A DNA stretch of 8,680 nt from Fimiplasma intestinipullorum (lineage in GTDB: Bacteria; Bacillota_I; Bacilli_A; Erysipelotrichales; Coprobacillaceae). A program made the position numbers and the translations under genes. Below are positions 1 through 5,552 of this stretch, in pieces. A model generated the notes under the pieces. The model worked only from the letters and a program-made list of their open reading frames with translations. It searched no databases and was not told the origin of the DNA. The DNA lies in NCBI GenBank assembly GCA_018715065.1, contig DVMJ01000015.1:1-8680 (forward strand). The letters are read 5' to 3'. How positions within the stretch are numbered: position 1 is the stretch's first letter; every line of letters starts with the position of its first letter.

Positions 1-221
1 TATTACTATATATGAAATATACTCTTTTGTATATGCTTTTTGATAAAAATAATTATTTTCATCTATCTTTTTCTATAGATCTCGACTCAAAAGTACGACA
101 CTTTCAATATGGCTCGATACGATAGGCTGAATGTCCTTGCTATTTTTATGAGCAAGGGAACATATCCACAGCCTTTTTCGTTGTTTAGTCGTTTGTGGAA
201 ACATATCCATAAAACTGGAAT
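1..221. other. AT-rich non-coding stretch downstream of the cupin gene
   Basis: I see no gene here. The stretch holds an AT-rich imperfect palindrome at 41-61 (19 or so of its positions symmetrical around A51). It also has a hairpin with 7-bp arms at 135-141 and 151-157, which lacks a T-run on either strand and so is not a convincing terminator. A related pair of short direct repeats (GGAACATATCCA at about 158-169 and GGAAACATATCCA at about 197-209) lies near the cupin stop. No clear terminator for the minus-strand operon is visible. Confidence 0.5.
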
Positions 222-539
222 TTAGCAGTTTGGCGCCGGTGCTTTAACAACAATAAACTCCAGCGTTTCTTCAGAAACATTTTTTAAGTTCATTTTTGTA
301 TGGAATGGAACTTTTAATACTGTTCCTGCCTGATATTCATGTGTTTCCTGTTCGTTCAAAGTCGCTGATAATGTTCCGCGAACAACTGTAATATACACAT
401 TTTTTGCATTTGAAAAATGCTCTGGCAGACATTCACCCTTATTCAAGATCATATGCATATAGTGTATATTTTCATCAATAATTACCTTTTCAACTGTTTT
501 TTCATTTCCTTGTGTTAATTTAAAAATTTGTTCAATCAT
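222..539 (-). CDS. Small single-domain cupin protein
   Basis: This is a 105-residue protein that reads as one compact cupin beta-barrel. The glycine and proline turns fit the fold: G35 and P39 before the first histidine, G55 in the VVRGTL strand turn, and G72 with VPFHTKMN in the second motif. Of the usual cupin metal ligands only H41 and H80 are obvious, and the HxH pair of motif 1 is not present, so metal binding is uncertain. C37 and a C-terminal C105 are the only cysteines. There is no signal peptide, so it should be cytoplasmic. The ATG is preceded on the minus strand by an AGGGAGA ribosome binding site at about 550-556. It lies 51 bases downstream of the MGMT-like gene and is probably co-transcribed with it. 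Small cupins act as enzymes, sugar binders or sensors, and I cannot assign a substrate. Confidence 0.85.
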   Translation of the reverse strand: MIEQIFKLTQGNEKTVEKVIIDENIHYMHMILNKGECLPEHFSNAKNVYITVVRGTLSATLNEQETHEYQAGTVLKVPFHTKMNLKNVSEETLEFIVVKAPAPNC

Positions 540-576
540 ATTTTTTCCGTCTCCCTTTGTGTTTCATCAACTCTGT

Positions 577-590
577 AAATTCCAATTTAT
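577..590. repeat. 14-bp direct repeat, copy 1 (next to the MGMT-like stop)
   Basis: AAATTCCAATTTAT occurs here, directly against the stop codon of the MGMT-like gene, and again exactly at 1144-1157. The two copies bracket that gene. A one-substitution, one-insertion relative in inverted orientation lies at 209-223 over the cupin stop. Confidence 0.6.
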
Positions 591-1070
591 CTATTTCAAG
601 TCAAAAAGAGAATTTTCATAGTCCTTTACATAGTATCGCATATTTTTACGACCTTTTTTAATAATAGTATGTCCCTCTGCTTCTAATTTCTCTTTTTGTG
701 CTTCAATACCATTTGGATATTTAGCATTTAGTTCTCCGTTTGTTTTCAATGTTCTCCAATAAGGTGTTTCATCTTCAGAACGCTGGTAACTCGCCCATGC
801 AACAATGGAAACAAAAATTCCTGCTGTAATCGGTTCTGTAAAATCAGCGCCATTTAATTTTGCAAAGTATCTTCGTATTTCTCCAACGGTAATTACTTTA
901 CCATACGGAACTTTCTTCATTACTTTGTCATAGTCAATTGGCGGTGCAAGATACATTTTGCTACCACCATATTTTTCAATACTTTTCTGGTCTGTGATGA
1001 TTTGAAATTTTGGCATATCCTTATTATCGTGCAACATAGCATTAAAATCTTTTTTATCTTCGTTTGCCAT
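591..1070 (-). CDS. MGMT-family (alkyltransferase-like) protein lacking the active-site cysteine
   Basis: The protein resembles the C-terminal DNA-binding domain of O6-alkylguanine-DNA alkyltransferase. It has VPYGKV at about residues 54-59, then the helix-turn-helix segment TVGEIRRYFAKLNGADF, then a small-residue helix. The active-site loop reads PYWR at about 103-106, where true transferases have PCHR and alkyltransferase-like (ATL) proteins have a Cys replacement such as PWHR. No cysteine occurs anywhere in the protein, so alkyl transfer is excluded. Binding of DNA lesions, as by ATL proteins, is an inference. A longer reading starts at GTG 1079, but that codon lies inside the AGGAGG ribosome binding site (1079-1084). 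The ATG at 1070, eight bases downstream of that site, is therefore the start, giving 159 residues. The gene leads a minus-strand operon with the cupin and is preceded by an extended -10 promoter at 1175-1183. Confidence 0.87.
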   Translation of the reverse strand: MANEDKKDFNAMLHDNKDMPKFQIITDQKSIEKYGGSKMYLAPPIDYDKVMKKVPYGKVITVGEIRRYFAKLNGADFTEPITAGIFVSIVAWASYQRSEDETPYWRTLKTNGELNAKYPNGIEAQKEKLEAEGHTIIKKGRKNMRYYVKDYENSLFDLK

Positions 1071-1078
1071 TTTTGCCA

Positions 1079-1084
1079 CCTCCT
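1079..1084 (-). promoter_or_regulatory. Ribosome binding site that decides the MGMT-like start
   Basis: AGGAGG on the minus strand lies eight bases before ATG 1070. It overlaps the alternative GTG at 1079, which it rules out as a start. Confidence 0.85.
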
Positions 1085-1143
1085 ACTCTAAAGATAGTCT
1101 GTTTGTCATTCCTATGCAATGAGGCTGTTTGAAAATTTTTGAC

Positions 1144-1157
1144 AAATTCCAATTTAT
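1144..1157. repeat. 14-bp direct repeat, copy 2 (in the MGMT-like leader)
   Basis: This is the exact second copy of AAATTCCAATTTAT (first at 577-590). It lies in the 5' leader of the MGMT-like operon just downstream of the predicted transcription start. Confidence 0.6.
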
Positions 1158-1173
1158 TCGTATCTATCGAATA
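1155..1173. promoter_or_regulatory. Candidate operator: TATTCG-N7-CGAATA palindrome
   Basis: A perfect 6-bp inverted repeat with a 7-base centre starts two bases after the predicted -10 of the MGMT-like operon and covers the expected transcription start. Position and symmetry fit a repressor site. No regulator gene is next to it, so the partner is unknown. It could equally form a small hairpin at the transcript's 5' end. Confidence 0.4.
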
Positions 1174-1174
1174 G

Positions 1175-1183
1175 ATTATAACA
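1175..1183 (-). promoter_or_regulatory. Extended -10 promoter of the MGMT-like/cupin operon
   Basis: On the minus strand the sequence reads TGTTATAAT, a consensus TATAAT with the TGn extension. No good -35 hexamer is found at the usual spacing, which is tolerated for extended -10 promoters. It would give a leader of about 100 bases before ATG 1070. Confidence 0.6.
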
Positions 1184-1326
1184 TTAAATTATGAACGATT
1201 TATGAACATCATATGTAATTTGATAACCAGTATTTGATTGATGATATTAAATATTCTTATATGTGATTACTCAACAGAGTTAAGGATCAAATAGGAATAC
1301 TCGAACGATAATACTATCACCTCATC

Positions 1327-1499
1327 AATTAGCTGGAAATTTATCTAATATTTTCTCAAATTAGCTAGAAGGCCATTTTGATTAGCTAGAAAGGAAAAAA
1401 TCTGCTAATTTTGATTAGCTGATGCAACACCTTCGAAGTGTTAGTATTTCTATCAATAGATCACAAAATTAGCAGATTTACATCAAAAATTAGCTGGTA
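1327..1499. repeat. Array of TTAGC-centred repeats
   Basis: Six same-orientation copies of a degenerate unit, (A/G)ATTAGC(T/A)(A/G)(G/A), have their TTAGC core at 1329, 1361, 1382, 1415, 1469 and 1490. One opposite-orientation copy (GCTAA) lies at 1404. The same-strand spacings are 32, 21, 33, 54 and 21 bases, close to 3, 2, 3, 5 and 2 turns of B-DNA. The copies therefore lie on roughly one face of the helix, as expected for multiple sites for one DNA-binding protein. Repeated sites of this kind are known at the ends of IS21-family and Tn7-like elements. No transposase gene is present here, so a remnant element end is only one reading. Confidence 0.6.
1398..1479. repeat. Perfect 16-bp inverted repeat with a 50-base centre
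   Basis: The arms at 1398-1413 (AAATCTGCTAATTTTG) and 1464-1479 are exact reverse complements. A smaller hairpin (AACAC at 1426-1430, GTGTT at 1438-1442) sits inside the centre. The arms include two of the TTAGC-type units, one in each orientation. In RNA it could form a long stem-loop, but there is no good T-run after it on either strand. Confidence 0.7.
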
Positions 1500-1520
1500 A
1501 ATGGTCTGGGTCCGAATAAA

Positions 1521-1558
1521 GAAAAAAACCGAAAACCTCGATAAATAAGGCTTTCGGT
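1521..1558 (-). terminator. Intrinsic terminator of tRNA-Arg
   Basis: On the minus strand an 11-bp stem (arms 1548-1558 and 1528-1538, one G-U pair) with a 9-base loop is followed by seven T. It begins ten bases after the tRNA-Arg CCA end. Confidence 0.93.
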
Positions 1559-1567
1559 AATACTCAA

Positions 1568-1644
1568 TGGCGTCCATAAGAGGATTTGAACCTCCGACCC
1601 CACGCTTAGGAGGCGTGTGCTCTATCCAGCTGAGCTATATGGAC
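1568..1644 (-). tRNA. tRNA-Arg(CCT)
   Basis: A complete 77-base cloverleaf on the minus strand: acceptor GTCCATA/TATGGAC, D-arm GCTC/GAGC, anticodon arm CACGC-CTCCTAA-GCGTG, T-arm GGAGG-TTCAAAT-CCTCT, discriminator G and encoded CCA. The anticodon CCT reads the AGG arginine codon. The gene stands alone with its own terminator. Its 3' end faces the AT-rich repeat region, a common arrangement where mobile elements use tRNA genes as landmarks. No duplicated tRNA 3' end is visible in the window. Confidence 0.97.
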
Positions 1645-1973
1645 ACTTAGAAAATTTGGGCTTAGATTGACAATACAACGATCACCTTAGCCCAAAAGGT
1701 AAACGTTGGAACAAACTCTTAGGAGGGGCTCATTATATCCATTTAACTAAGAGGGCAAATGAATATGCGTTCTTATTTTACCATATTTTTAGGATTTGTA
1801 AAGACTCATCTCTTTGACAGAATAGTGATGAGTGGGAAAATAGTCCTAGAAAAGAAGCTTTTTCTTGACAAAAGTCAAGTCAGGCATTACCATGATAAAG
1901 TATGTTTACAGAGAGGGGTTAAAACATGTAGACCACAAATCAGCAATCATATTTTTGAAAATGGAGGGTTTAT
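1645..1973. other. Intergenic region between tRNA-Arg and prfC with inverted repeats
   Basis: About 330 bases separate the divergent tRNA-Arg and prfC genes. Three inverted repeats are visible: TTTGGGCT/AGCCCAAA (1655-1662, 1689-1696), CTCTTAG/CTAAGAG (1716-1722, 1747-1753) and ACTCATC/GATGAGT (1804-1810, 1827-1833). A promoter-like element with an overlapping palindrome lies at 1864-1893. I could not match the region to a known riboswitch or T-box. An open frame at 1759-1986 is not supported as a gene. Confidence 0.5.
1864..1893 (+). promoter_or_regulatory. Probable prfC promoter with overlapping palindrome
   Basis: A consensus TTGACA (1865-1870) is followed after 17 bases by a weak TACCAT (1888-1893). 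The -35 lies inside the palindrome CTTGAC-AAAA-GTCAAG (1864-1879), which could be an operator. The implied leader to ATG 1974 is about 75 bases. Because the -10 is poor, the promoter is a moderate guess. Confidence 0.45.
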
Positions 1974-3557
1974 ATGCGAACATTAAGAGAAGAAATTGAA
2001 CGGCGACGGACATTTGCTATCATTTCGCATCCGGATGCCGGTAAAACGACATTAACAGAAAAGTTTTTATTATATGGTGGAGCGATCCAGCTGGCTGGAA
2101 CGGTCAAAGGGAAGAAGAATACGAAACATGCGGTTTCTGACTGGATGGAAATCGAGAAGCAGCGTGGAATCTCTGTCACGTCCTCGGTACTGCAGTTTGA
2201 GTATCGTGATTTCTGTATCAATATTCTAGATACACCAGGCCACCAGGATTTCTCCGAAGATACCTATCGTACTTTGATGGCAGCCGATTCTGCGGTCATG
2301 GTCATCGATGGTTCAAAGGGTGTCGAGGAACAGACCAGAAAATTGTTTAAGGTCTGCGGTATGCGTCATATTCCGGTATTTACTTTCATCAATAAGATGG
2401 ACCGTGAAGCCAAGGATCCTTATGAACTGATGGAGGAGATCGAAGCTGAACTGGGAATTAAAACGTGTGCGATCAACTGGCCGATCGGTTCAGGCAAGCG
2501 GTTCAAAGGCGTTTATGAAAGAGAAACTCAAAAAGTCTTGCGTTTCCAGGGAATTAACGGAACGCGTGAAGCAGAGGTCATTGAGGCGGATCTCAATGAT
2601 ACGAGCTTGGCCGATGTTTTAGAAGAAGAACTTTATTTGAAGTTAAAAGATGATGTGGAGCTGTTGGATGGTGCCAGTGAGCCATTTGATTTAGAAGCGA
2701 TCAGAAGAGGTGAGCTTTCACCGGTATGTTTTGGTTCGGCTTTAACGAATTTTGGTGTTGAGCCATTCCTGAATCATTTCTTGGATATGACGACCTCTCC
2801 TTTGCCACGATACAGCGGGGATGACTTGGTGGATCCATTCAGCGAAGATTTCTCCGGCTTTGTCTTTAAGATTCAGGCGAACATGAATAAGGCCCATCGT
2901 GACCGGATGGCTTTTGTACGTATCTGTTCAGGCAAATTTGAAAAAGGCATGGAAGTCTTCCATGTTCAGGGCAATAAGAAAATGAAGCTGAATCAGTCCA
3001 AGCAGCTGATGGCACAGGATCGAGAAACAGTGGAAGAAGCCTATGCAGGGGATATTATCGGTATCTTTGATCCAGGTGTGTTCTCGATTGGGGATACGAT
3101 TTGTCTTGCGAAACATAAGGTCCAATTTGATGGTATTCCGACCTTTGCTCCGGAGCATTTCTTGAGAGTGCGGCAGAAGGATTCCATGAAGCGTAAACAG
3201 TTTGTCAAAGGGATCATGCAGATTGCTCAGGAAGGGGCCATTCAGATCTTCCAGGAACCACAGGGAGGTATGGATGAGGTCATCGTGGGTGCAGTAGGTG
3301 TCCTGCAGTTTGATGTGCTCGAATACCGCTTAAAGAATGAATACGGAGTGGATATTCTGACCTCGCCATTAAGTTACCAGTTTATTCGCTGGATCGATAA
3401 TGAAGGGGTGGATCCTCATCAGTATAACTTAAGCTCGGATACCAAGATCGTTCAGGATCTGAAAGGACGTTATCTTCTGCTCTTCAGCAATGCCTGGGGG
3501 ATCAACTGGGCAACCCAGCATAATGCGGATCTGCAGTTATCTGAATTTTCACGTTAG
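1974..3557 (+). CDS. prfC: Peptide chain release factor 3 (RF3)
   Basis: RF3 is the class II release-factor GTPase that removes RF1 or RF2 from the ribosome after peptide release and takes part in post-peptidyl-transfer quality control. The 527-residue length is usual for the family. The GTPase motifs are all visible: P-loop SHPDAGKTT at 18-26 (RF3 and EF-G relatives begin this motif in a similar way), switch I RGISVTSS at about 64-71, DTPGH at 86-90 and NKMD at 140-143. The rest covers the EF-Tu-like domain II and the RF3 C-terminal domain (FLRVRQKDSMKRKQFVKGI and the QEGAIQIFQ region). The ATG has GGAGGG five bases before it (1963-1968). It is a single-gene unit closed by a terminator. The stop codon is TAG, which shows that TAG is a true stop in this genome. 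Confidence 0.97.
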   Translation: MRTLREEIERRRTFAIISHPDAGKTTLTEKFLLYGGAIQLAGTVKGKKNTKHAVSDWMEIEKQRGISVTSSVLQFEYRDFCINILDTPGHQDFSEDTYRTLMAADSAVMVIDGSKGVEEQTRKLFKVCGMRHIPVFTFINKMDREAKDPYELMEEIEAELGIKTCAINWPIGSGKRFKGVYERETQKVLRFQGINGTREAEVIEADLNDTSLADVLEEELYLKLKDDVELLDGASEPFDLEAIRRGELSPVCFGSALTNFGVEPFLNHFLDMTTSPLPRYSGDDLVDPFSEDFSGFVFKIQANMNKAHRDRMAFVRICSGKFEKGMEVFHVQGNKKMKLNQSKQLMAQDRETVEEAYAGDIIGIFDPGVFSIGDTICLAKHKVQFDGIPTFAPEHFLRVRQKDSMKRKQFVKGIMQIAQEGAIQIFQEPQGGMDEVIVGAVGVLQFDVLEYRLKNEYGVDILTSPLSYQFIRWIDNEGVDPHQYNLSSDTKIVQDLKGRYLLLFSNAWGINWATQHNADLQLSEFSR

Positions 3558-3594
3558 GAAAGAACACGTTTGCTGTTCTTTCTTTTATTTTTTG
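3557..3594 (+). terminator. Intrinsic terminator of prfC
   Basis: A perfect 9-bp stem (3558-3566, 3574-3582) with a 7-base loop begins at the stop codon and is followed by a T-rich tail, TTTTATTTTTT. Confidence 0.93.
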
Positions 3595-3627
3595 GTAAAA
3601 ATACAGCTATGAAAGGTAGGTTGTTTT

Positions 3628-3636
3628 TGATATAAT
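3628..3636 (+). promoter_or_regulatory. Extended -10 promoter of the Spx-like gene
   Basis: TGATATAAT combines a perfect TATAAT (3631-3636) with the TGn extension. No good -35 is present. Transcription should start near 3643, almost at the ribosome binding site AAAGGAGA (3642-3649), so the leader is very short. Confidence 0.7.
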
Positions 3637-3658
3637 AAGGGAAAGGAGATGAGGCGCA

Positions 3659-4036
3659 ATGATTCGATTATACACGAGTCCCGGATCACAGTCATGCCGT
3701 AAAGCGCGAAACTGGCTGAATCAGCATAAAATGTCTTATATTGAGAAAAATATCTTTTCCAGTCAGCTTCAGGAAGATGAATTAAGAGAATTCCTTGAAC
3801 GCAGTGAAAATGGGACTGACGATATCGTTTCAAAGCGCTCAAAAGTATTTAAAAGCGTTGATGTGGATATCGATCATATGAGCGTACAGGAATTAATTCG
3901 TTTTATTCAGGAAAATCCATCGGTGTTGAAGCGGCCGATCATTATGGATGAAAAACGTTTTTTGGTAGGCTATAATGATGAAGAGATCCGGGCGTTTATG
4001 CCTAAAGCAATGCGACAGGCAAAAATGAAAGCATGA
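3659..4036 (+). CDS. spx: Spx/ArsC-family regulator with SxxC instead of CxxC
   Basis: Spx proteins bind the C-terminal domain of the RNA polymerase alpha subunit and redirect transcription under thiol and oxidative stress. The 125-residue length and the thioredoxin-like pattern are typical: LYTSPxxxSCRKAR at the N-terminus, GTDDIVSKRSKVF, RPIIMDEKR and VGYNDEEIRAF. Residues known from Bacillus subtilis Spx to matter for alpha binding or activity are kept: G52, R60 and R92. The redox switch is altered. The usual Cys10 is Ser (TCA) and only Cys13 (TGC) remains, so an intramolecular disulfide cannot form. No other cysteine is present. It may act constitutively, respond through mixed disulfides, or be controlled by level. 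The C-terminus is rich in Lys and Met and ends KMKA. The gene has its own extended -10 promoter and a terminator directly after the stop. ArsC-like arsenate reductase is less likely because of the alpha-binding residues. Confidence 0.88.
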   Translation: MIRLYTSPGSQSCRKARNWLNQHKMSYIEKNIFSSQLQEDELREFLERSENGTDDIVSKRSKVFKSVDVDIDHMSVQELIRFIQENPSVLKRPIIMDEKRFLVGYNDEEIRAFMPKAMRQAKMKA

Positions 4037-4042
4037 ATGAGG

Positions 4043-4079
4043 AGGCTTTTCCGGCATATGCCAGGAAAGGCCTTTTTTT
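4043..4079 (+). terminator. Intrinsic terminator between spx and the amylase gene
   Basis: A 10-bp stem with one G-U pair (4043-4052, 4064-4073) encloses GGCATATGCC, which can itself pair, and is followed by a run of seven T ending at 4079. The amylase ribosome binding site begins only two bases later. The apparent amylase N-terminus from ATG 4033 is a translation of this hairpin. Confidence 0.9.
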
Positions 4080-4080
4080 C

Positions 4081-4089
4081 AAAGGAGGG
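4081..4089 (+). promoter_or_regulatory. Ribosome binding site that decides the amylase start
   Basis: AAAGGAGGG lies six bases before TTG 4096. No comparable site precedes ATG 4033, which overlaps the spx stop. Confidence 0.85.
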
Positions 4090-4095
4090 ACAACA

Positions 4096-5517
4096 TTGGC
4101 AGTGAACGGGGTCATGTTTCAGGGGTTTGAGTGGTATCTGAAACAGGAAGATGAATTATGGGTCAAAATACAGCAGCAGGCAAAGCACTATGCGGATATC
4201 GGGTTGACAGCTGTATGGCTACCACCTGCTTATAAAGGTGCCGGCGGGATTTATGATGTCGGTTATGGTGCTTATGATTTGTATGATTTAGGTGAATTTG
4301 ATCAGAAGGGATCGATTCGTACGAAATACGGAACACGGGAGGATTACTTGAAGGCGATCCGTGATCTGCAGGCAGCCGGTCTGCAGGTTTACGGAGATAT
4401 CGTGCTTAACCATAAGATGGGAGCCGACGAAAACGAGGTCGTTCGTGCTTATGAAATGAATATGCGTCACATGACTGAACGTGTCAGTGATGCACTGGAA
4501 GCCGAGGTGGCAACGCGGTTTACCTTCCCGGGGCGCCAGGGGAAATATAGTCCATTTTGCTGGGACTGGACATGTTTTGACGGGATTGATTATGATGTCA
4601 AAAGCAAGCGCCATGGAAAATTCCTTTTTGAAAGTAAGCAATGGGATACCCATGTCGATGATGAGAATGGAAACTATGACTACCTGATGGGCGCAGATCT
4701 GGATTTTTCTAATCCTCAAGTGGTGGATGAGCTGAATCAGTGGGGACGCTGGTATCTCGAGACCACAGGATTGGATGGCTTTCGCTTGGATGCATTGAAG
4801 CATATCGATGCTTCGTTTTTTAATCAATGGCTATCCATGCTGCGTTCAACTTTCCATCGTGAACTGTTTACGGTCGGGGAATATTGGCATGGAAATGTGA
4901 CTTATTTATTACGTTATTTGGAACAGGTGCATTATCAGTTCTCATTGTTTGATGTGCCGCTGCATTATCGTTTCTATGATGCTTCCAGACAGAAAGGAAA
5001 TTATGATCTGCGCAGGATCTTTGATGGAACGCTGGTGCAGGCAGCACCGATGCATAGTGTGACTTTTGTGGATAATCATGATACACAGCCTTCGCAGGGA
5101 TTACAGTCGTTTGTCGAAGACTGGTTCAAACCGCATGCTTATGCCTTGATCCTTTTACGTGAAGCCGGTTATCCCTGTGTTTTTTACGGTGATTATGAGG
5201 GGATCCCTAGTCACGGCATCGCGGATAAAAAGGATTTGCTTGAGAAGCTGTTGAAAGCCAGATGTCAGGTGGCAACGGGCTGGCAGAAGGATTATTTTGA
5301 TGACATGCATGTGATTGGCTGGACGCGCGAAGGCGGATTGGCTTGCCTTATCAGCAATGCCGGCTATAGCGAGAAATACATGTATGTAGGCCATCGCTAT
5401 CATCGCTGTGTATTTACGGATATTTTCAGTGGACGAAATTGCGTGATCGATGAAAATGGCTGCGGCCGTTTTGTGGTCGATGATGCAAAGATCAGTGTTT
5501 ATATGATGCAATTTTAA
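4096..5517 (+). CDS. Cytoplasmic alpha-amylase, glycoside hydrolase family 13
   Basis: This enzyme hydrolyses internal alpha-1,4 bonds of starch, glycogen or maltodextrin. The TTG start gives 473 residues beginning LAVNGVMFQGFEWYL, which matches the NGVMxQxFEWYL start of GH13 amylases similar to E. coli AmyA and Bacillus liquefying amylases. The four conserved regions are present: DIVLNH at 101-106, GFRLDALKH with nucleophile D232, GEYW with acid/base E262, and FVDNHD with D329. GADLDF at about 199-204 is the usual segment before strand 5. There is no signal peptide or cell-wall anchor, so it should act inside the cell on glycogen or imported maltodextrins. A short beta-domain C follows residue 400. 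The longer reading from ATG 4033 would run through the spx terminator and is rejected. No promoter fits between terminator and start, so expression may depend on readthrough from spx. Confidence 0.94.
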   Translation: MAVNGVMFQGFEWYLKQEDELWVKIQQQAKHYADIGLTAVWLPPAYKGAGGIYDVGYGAYDLYDLGEFDQKGSIRTKYGTREDYLKAIRDLQAAGLQVYGDIVLNHKMGADENEVVRAYEMNMRHMTERVSDALEAEVATRFTFPGRQGKYSPFCWDWTCFDGIDYDVKSKRHGKFLFESKQWDTHVDDENGNYDYLMGADLDFSNPQVVDELNQWGRWYLETTGLDGFRLDALKHIDASFFNQWLSMLRSTFHRELFTVGEYWHGNVTYLLRYLEQVHYQFSLFDVPLHYRFYDASRQKGNYDLRRIFDGTLVQAAPMHSVTFVDNHDTQPSQGLQSFVEDWFKPHAYALILLREAGYPCVFYGDYEGIPSHGIADKKDLLEKLLKARCQVATGWQKDYFDDMHVIGWTREGGLACLISNAGYSEKYMYVGHRYHRCVFTDIFSGRNCVIDENGCGRFVVDDAKISVYMMQF

Positions 5518-5542
5518 AAGGTGCTCTTTGCACCTTTTAAAA
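5512..5542. terminator. Bidirectional terminator between convergent genes
   Basis: A perfect 13-bp stem (5512-5524, 5530-5542) with a 5-base loop carries TTTT/AAAA at its base on both strands. It lies between the amylase stop, which it contains, and the stop of the converging HAD gene, and can serve both. Confidence 0.85.
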
Positions 5543-5552
5543 TGACTGCCGG

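Larger units (their letters stand above)
1080..1520. other. AT-rich intergenic region with repeats, no gene
   Basis: About 440 bases hold no credible reading frame on either strand. The first part carries the minus-strand promoter and leader of the MGMT-like operon. The stretch 1184-1320 is very AT-rich (12 G+C in the 60 bases from 1201) with no element I recognise. The stretch 1327-1499 carries the TTAGC repeat array and the 16-bp inverted repeat described separately. Confidence 0.7.

Noticed and set aside
135..157. Hairpin CCTTGCT/AGCAAGG as a terminator of the cupin operon
   Set aside because: No T-run follows on the minus strand, so it does not have the form of an intrinsic terminator.
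1071..1079. GTG start of the MGMT-like gene at 1079
   Set aside because: The GTG is part of the AGGAGG ribosome binding site, while ATG 1070 is at the proper distance.
1327..1499. CRISPR array
   Set aside because: The repeats are too short and degenerate, spacings are irregular in length although helically phased, and one unit is inverted. No cas gene is present.
1655..1696. TTTGGGCT/AGCCCAAA repeat as an intrinsic terminator or T-box
   Set aside because: The loop is 26 bases, the T-run is too short, and no T-box consensus or specifier structure is found.
1759..1986. 75-codon open frame overlapping the prfC start
   Set aside because: It has only a weak ribosome binding site, no recognisable family, and its last codons are the prfC ribosome binding site and start read in another frame. 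It also runs across the hairpin and promoter-like elements.
4033..4095. Upstream amylase start at ATG 4033 overlapping the spx stop
   Set aside because: This segment encodes the spx terminator hairpin and its T-run, there is no ribosome binding site in front of it, and GH13 homologues begin near NGVM, which matches the TTG at 4096.
4288..4827. Long minus-strand open frame inside the amylase gene
   Set aside because: It is an antisense shadow of a well-supported GH13 gene and its product has no recognisable family.
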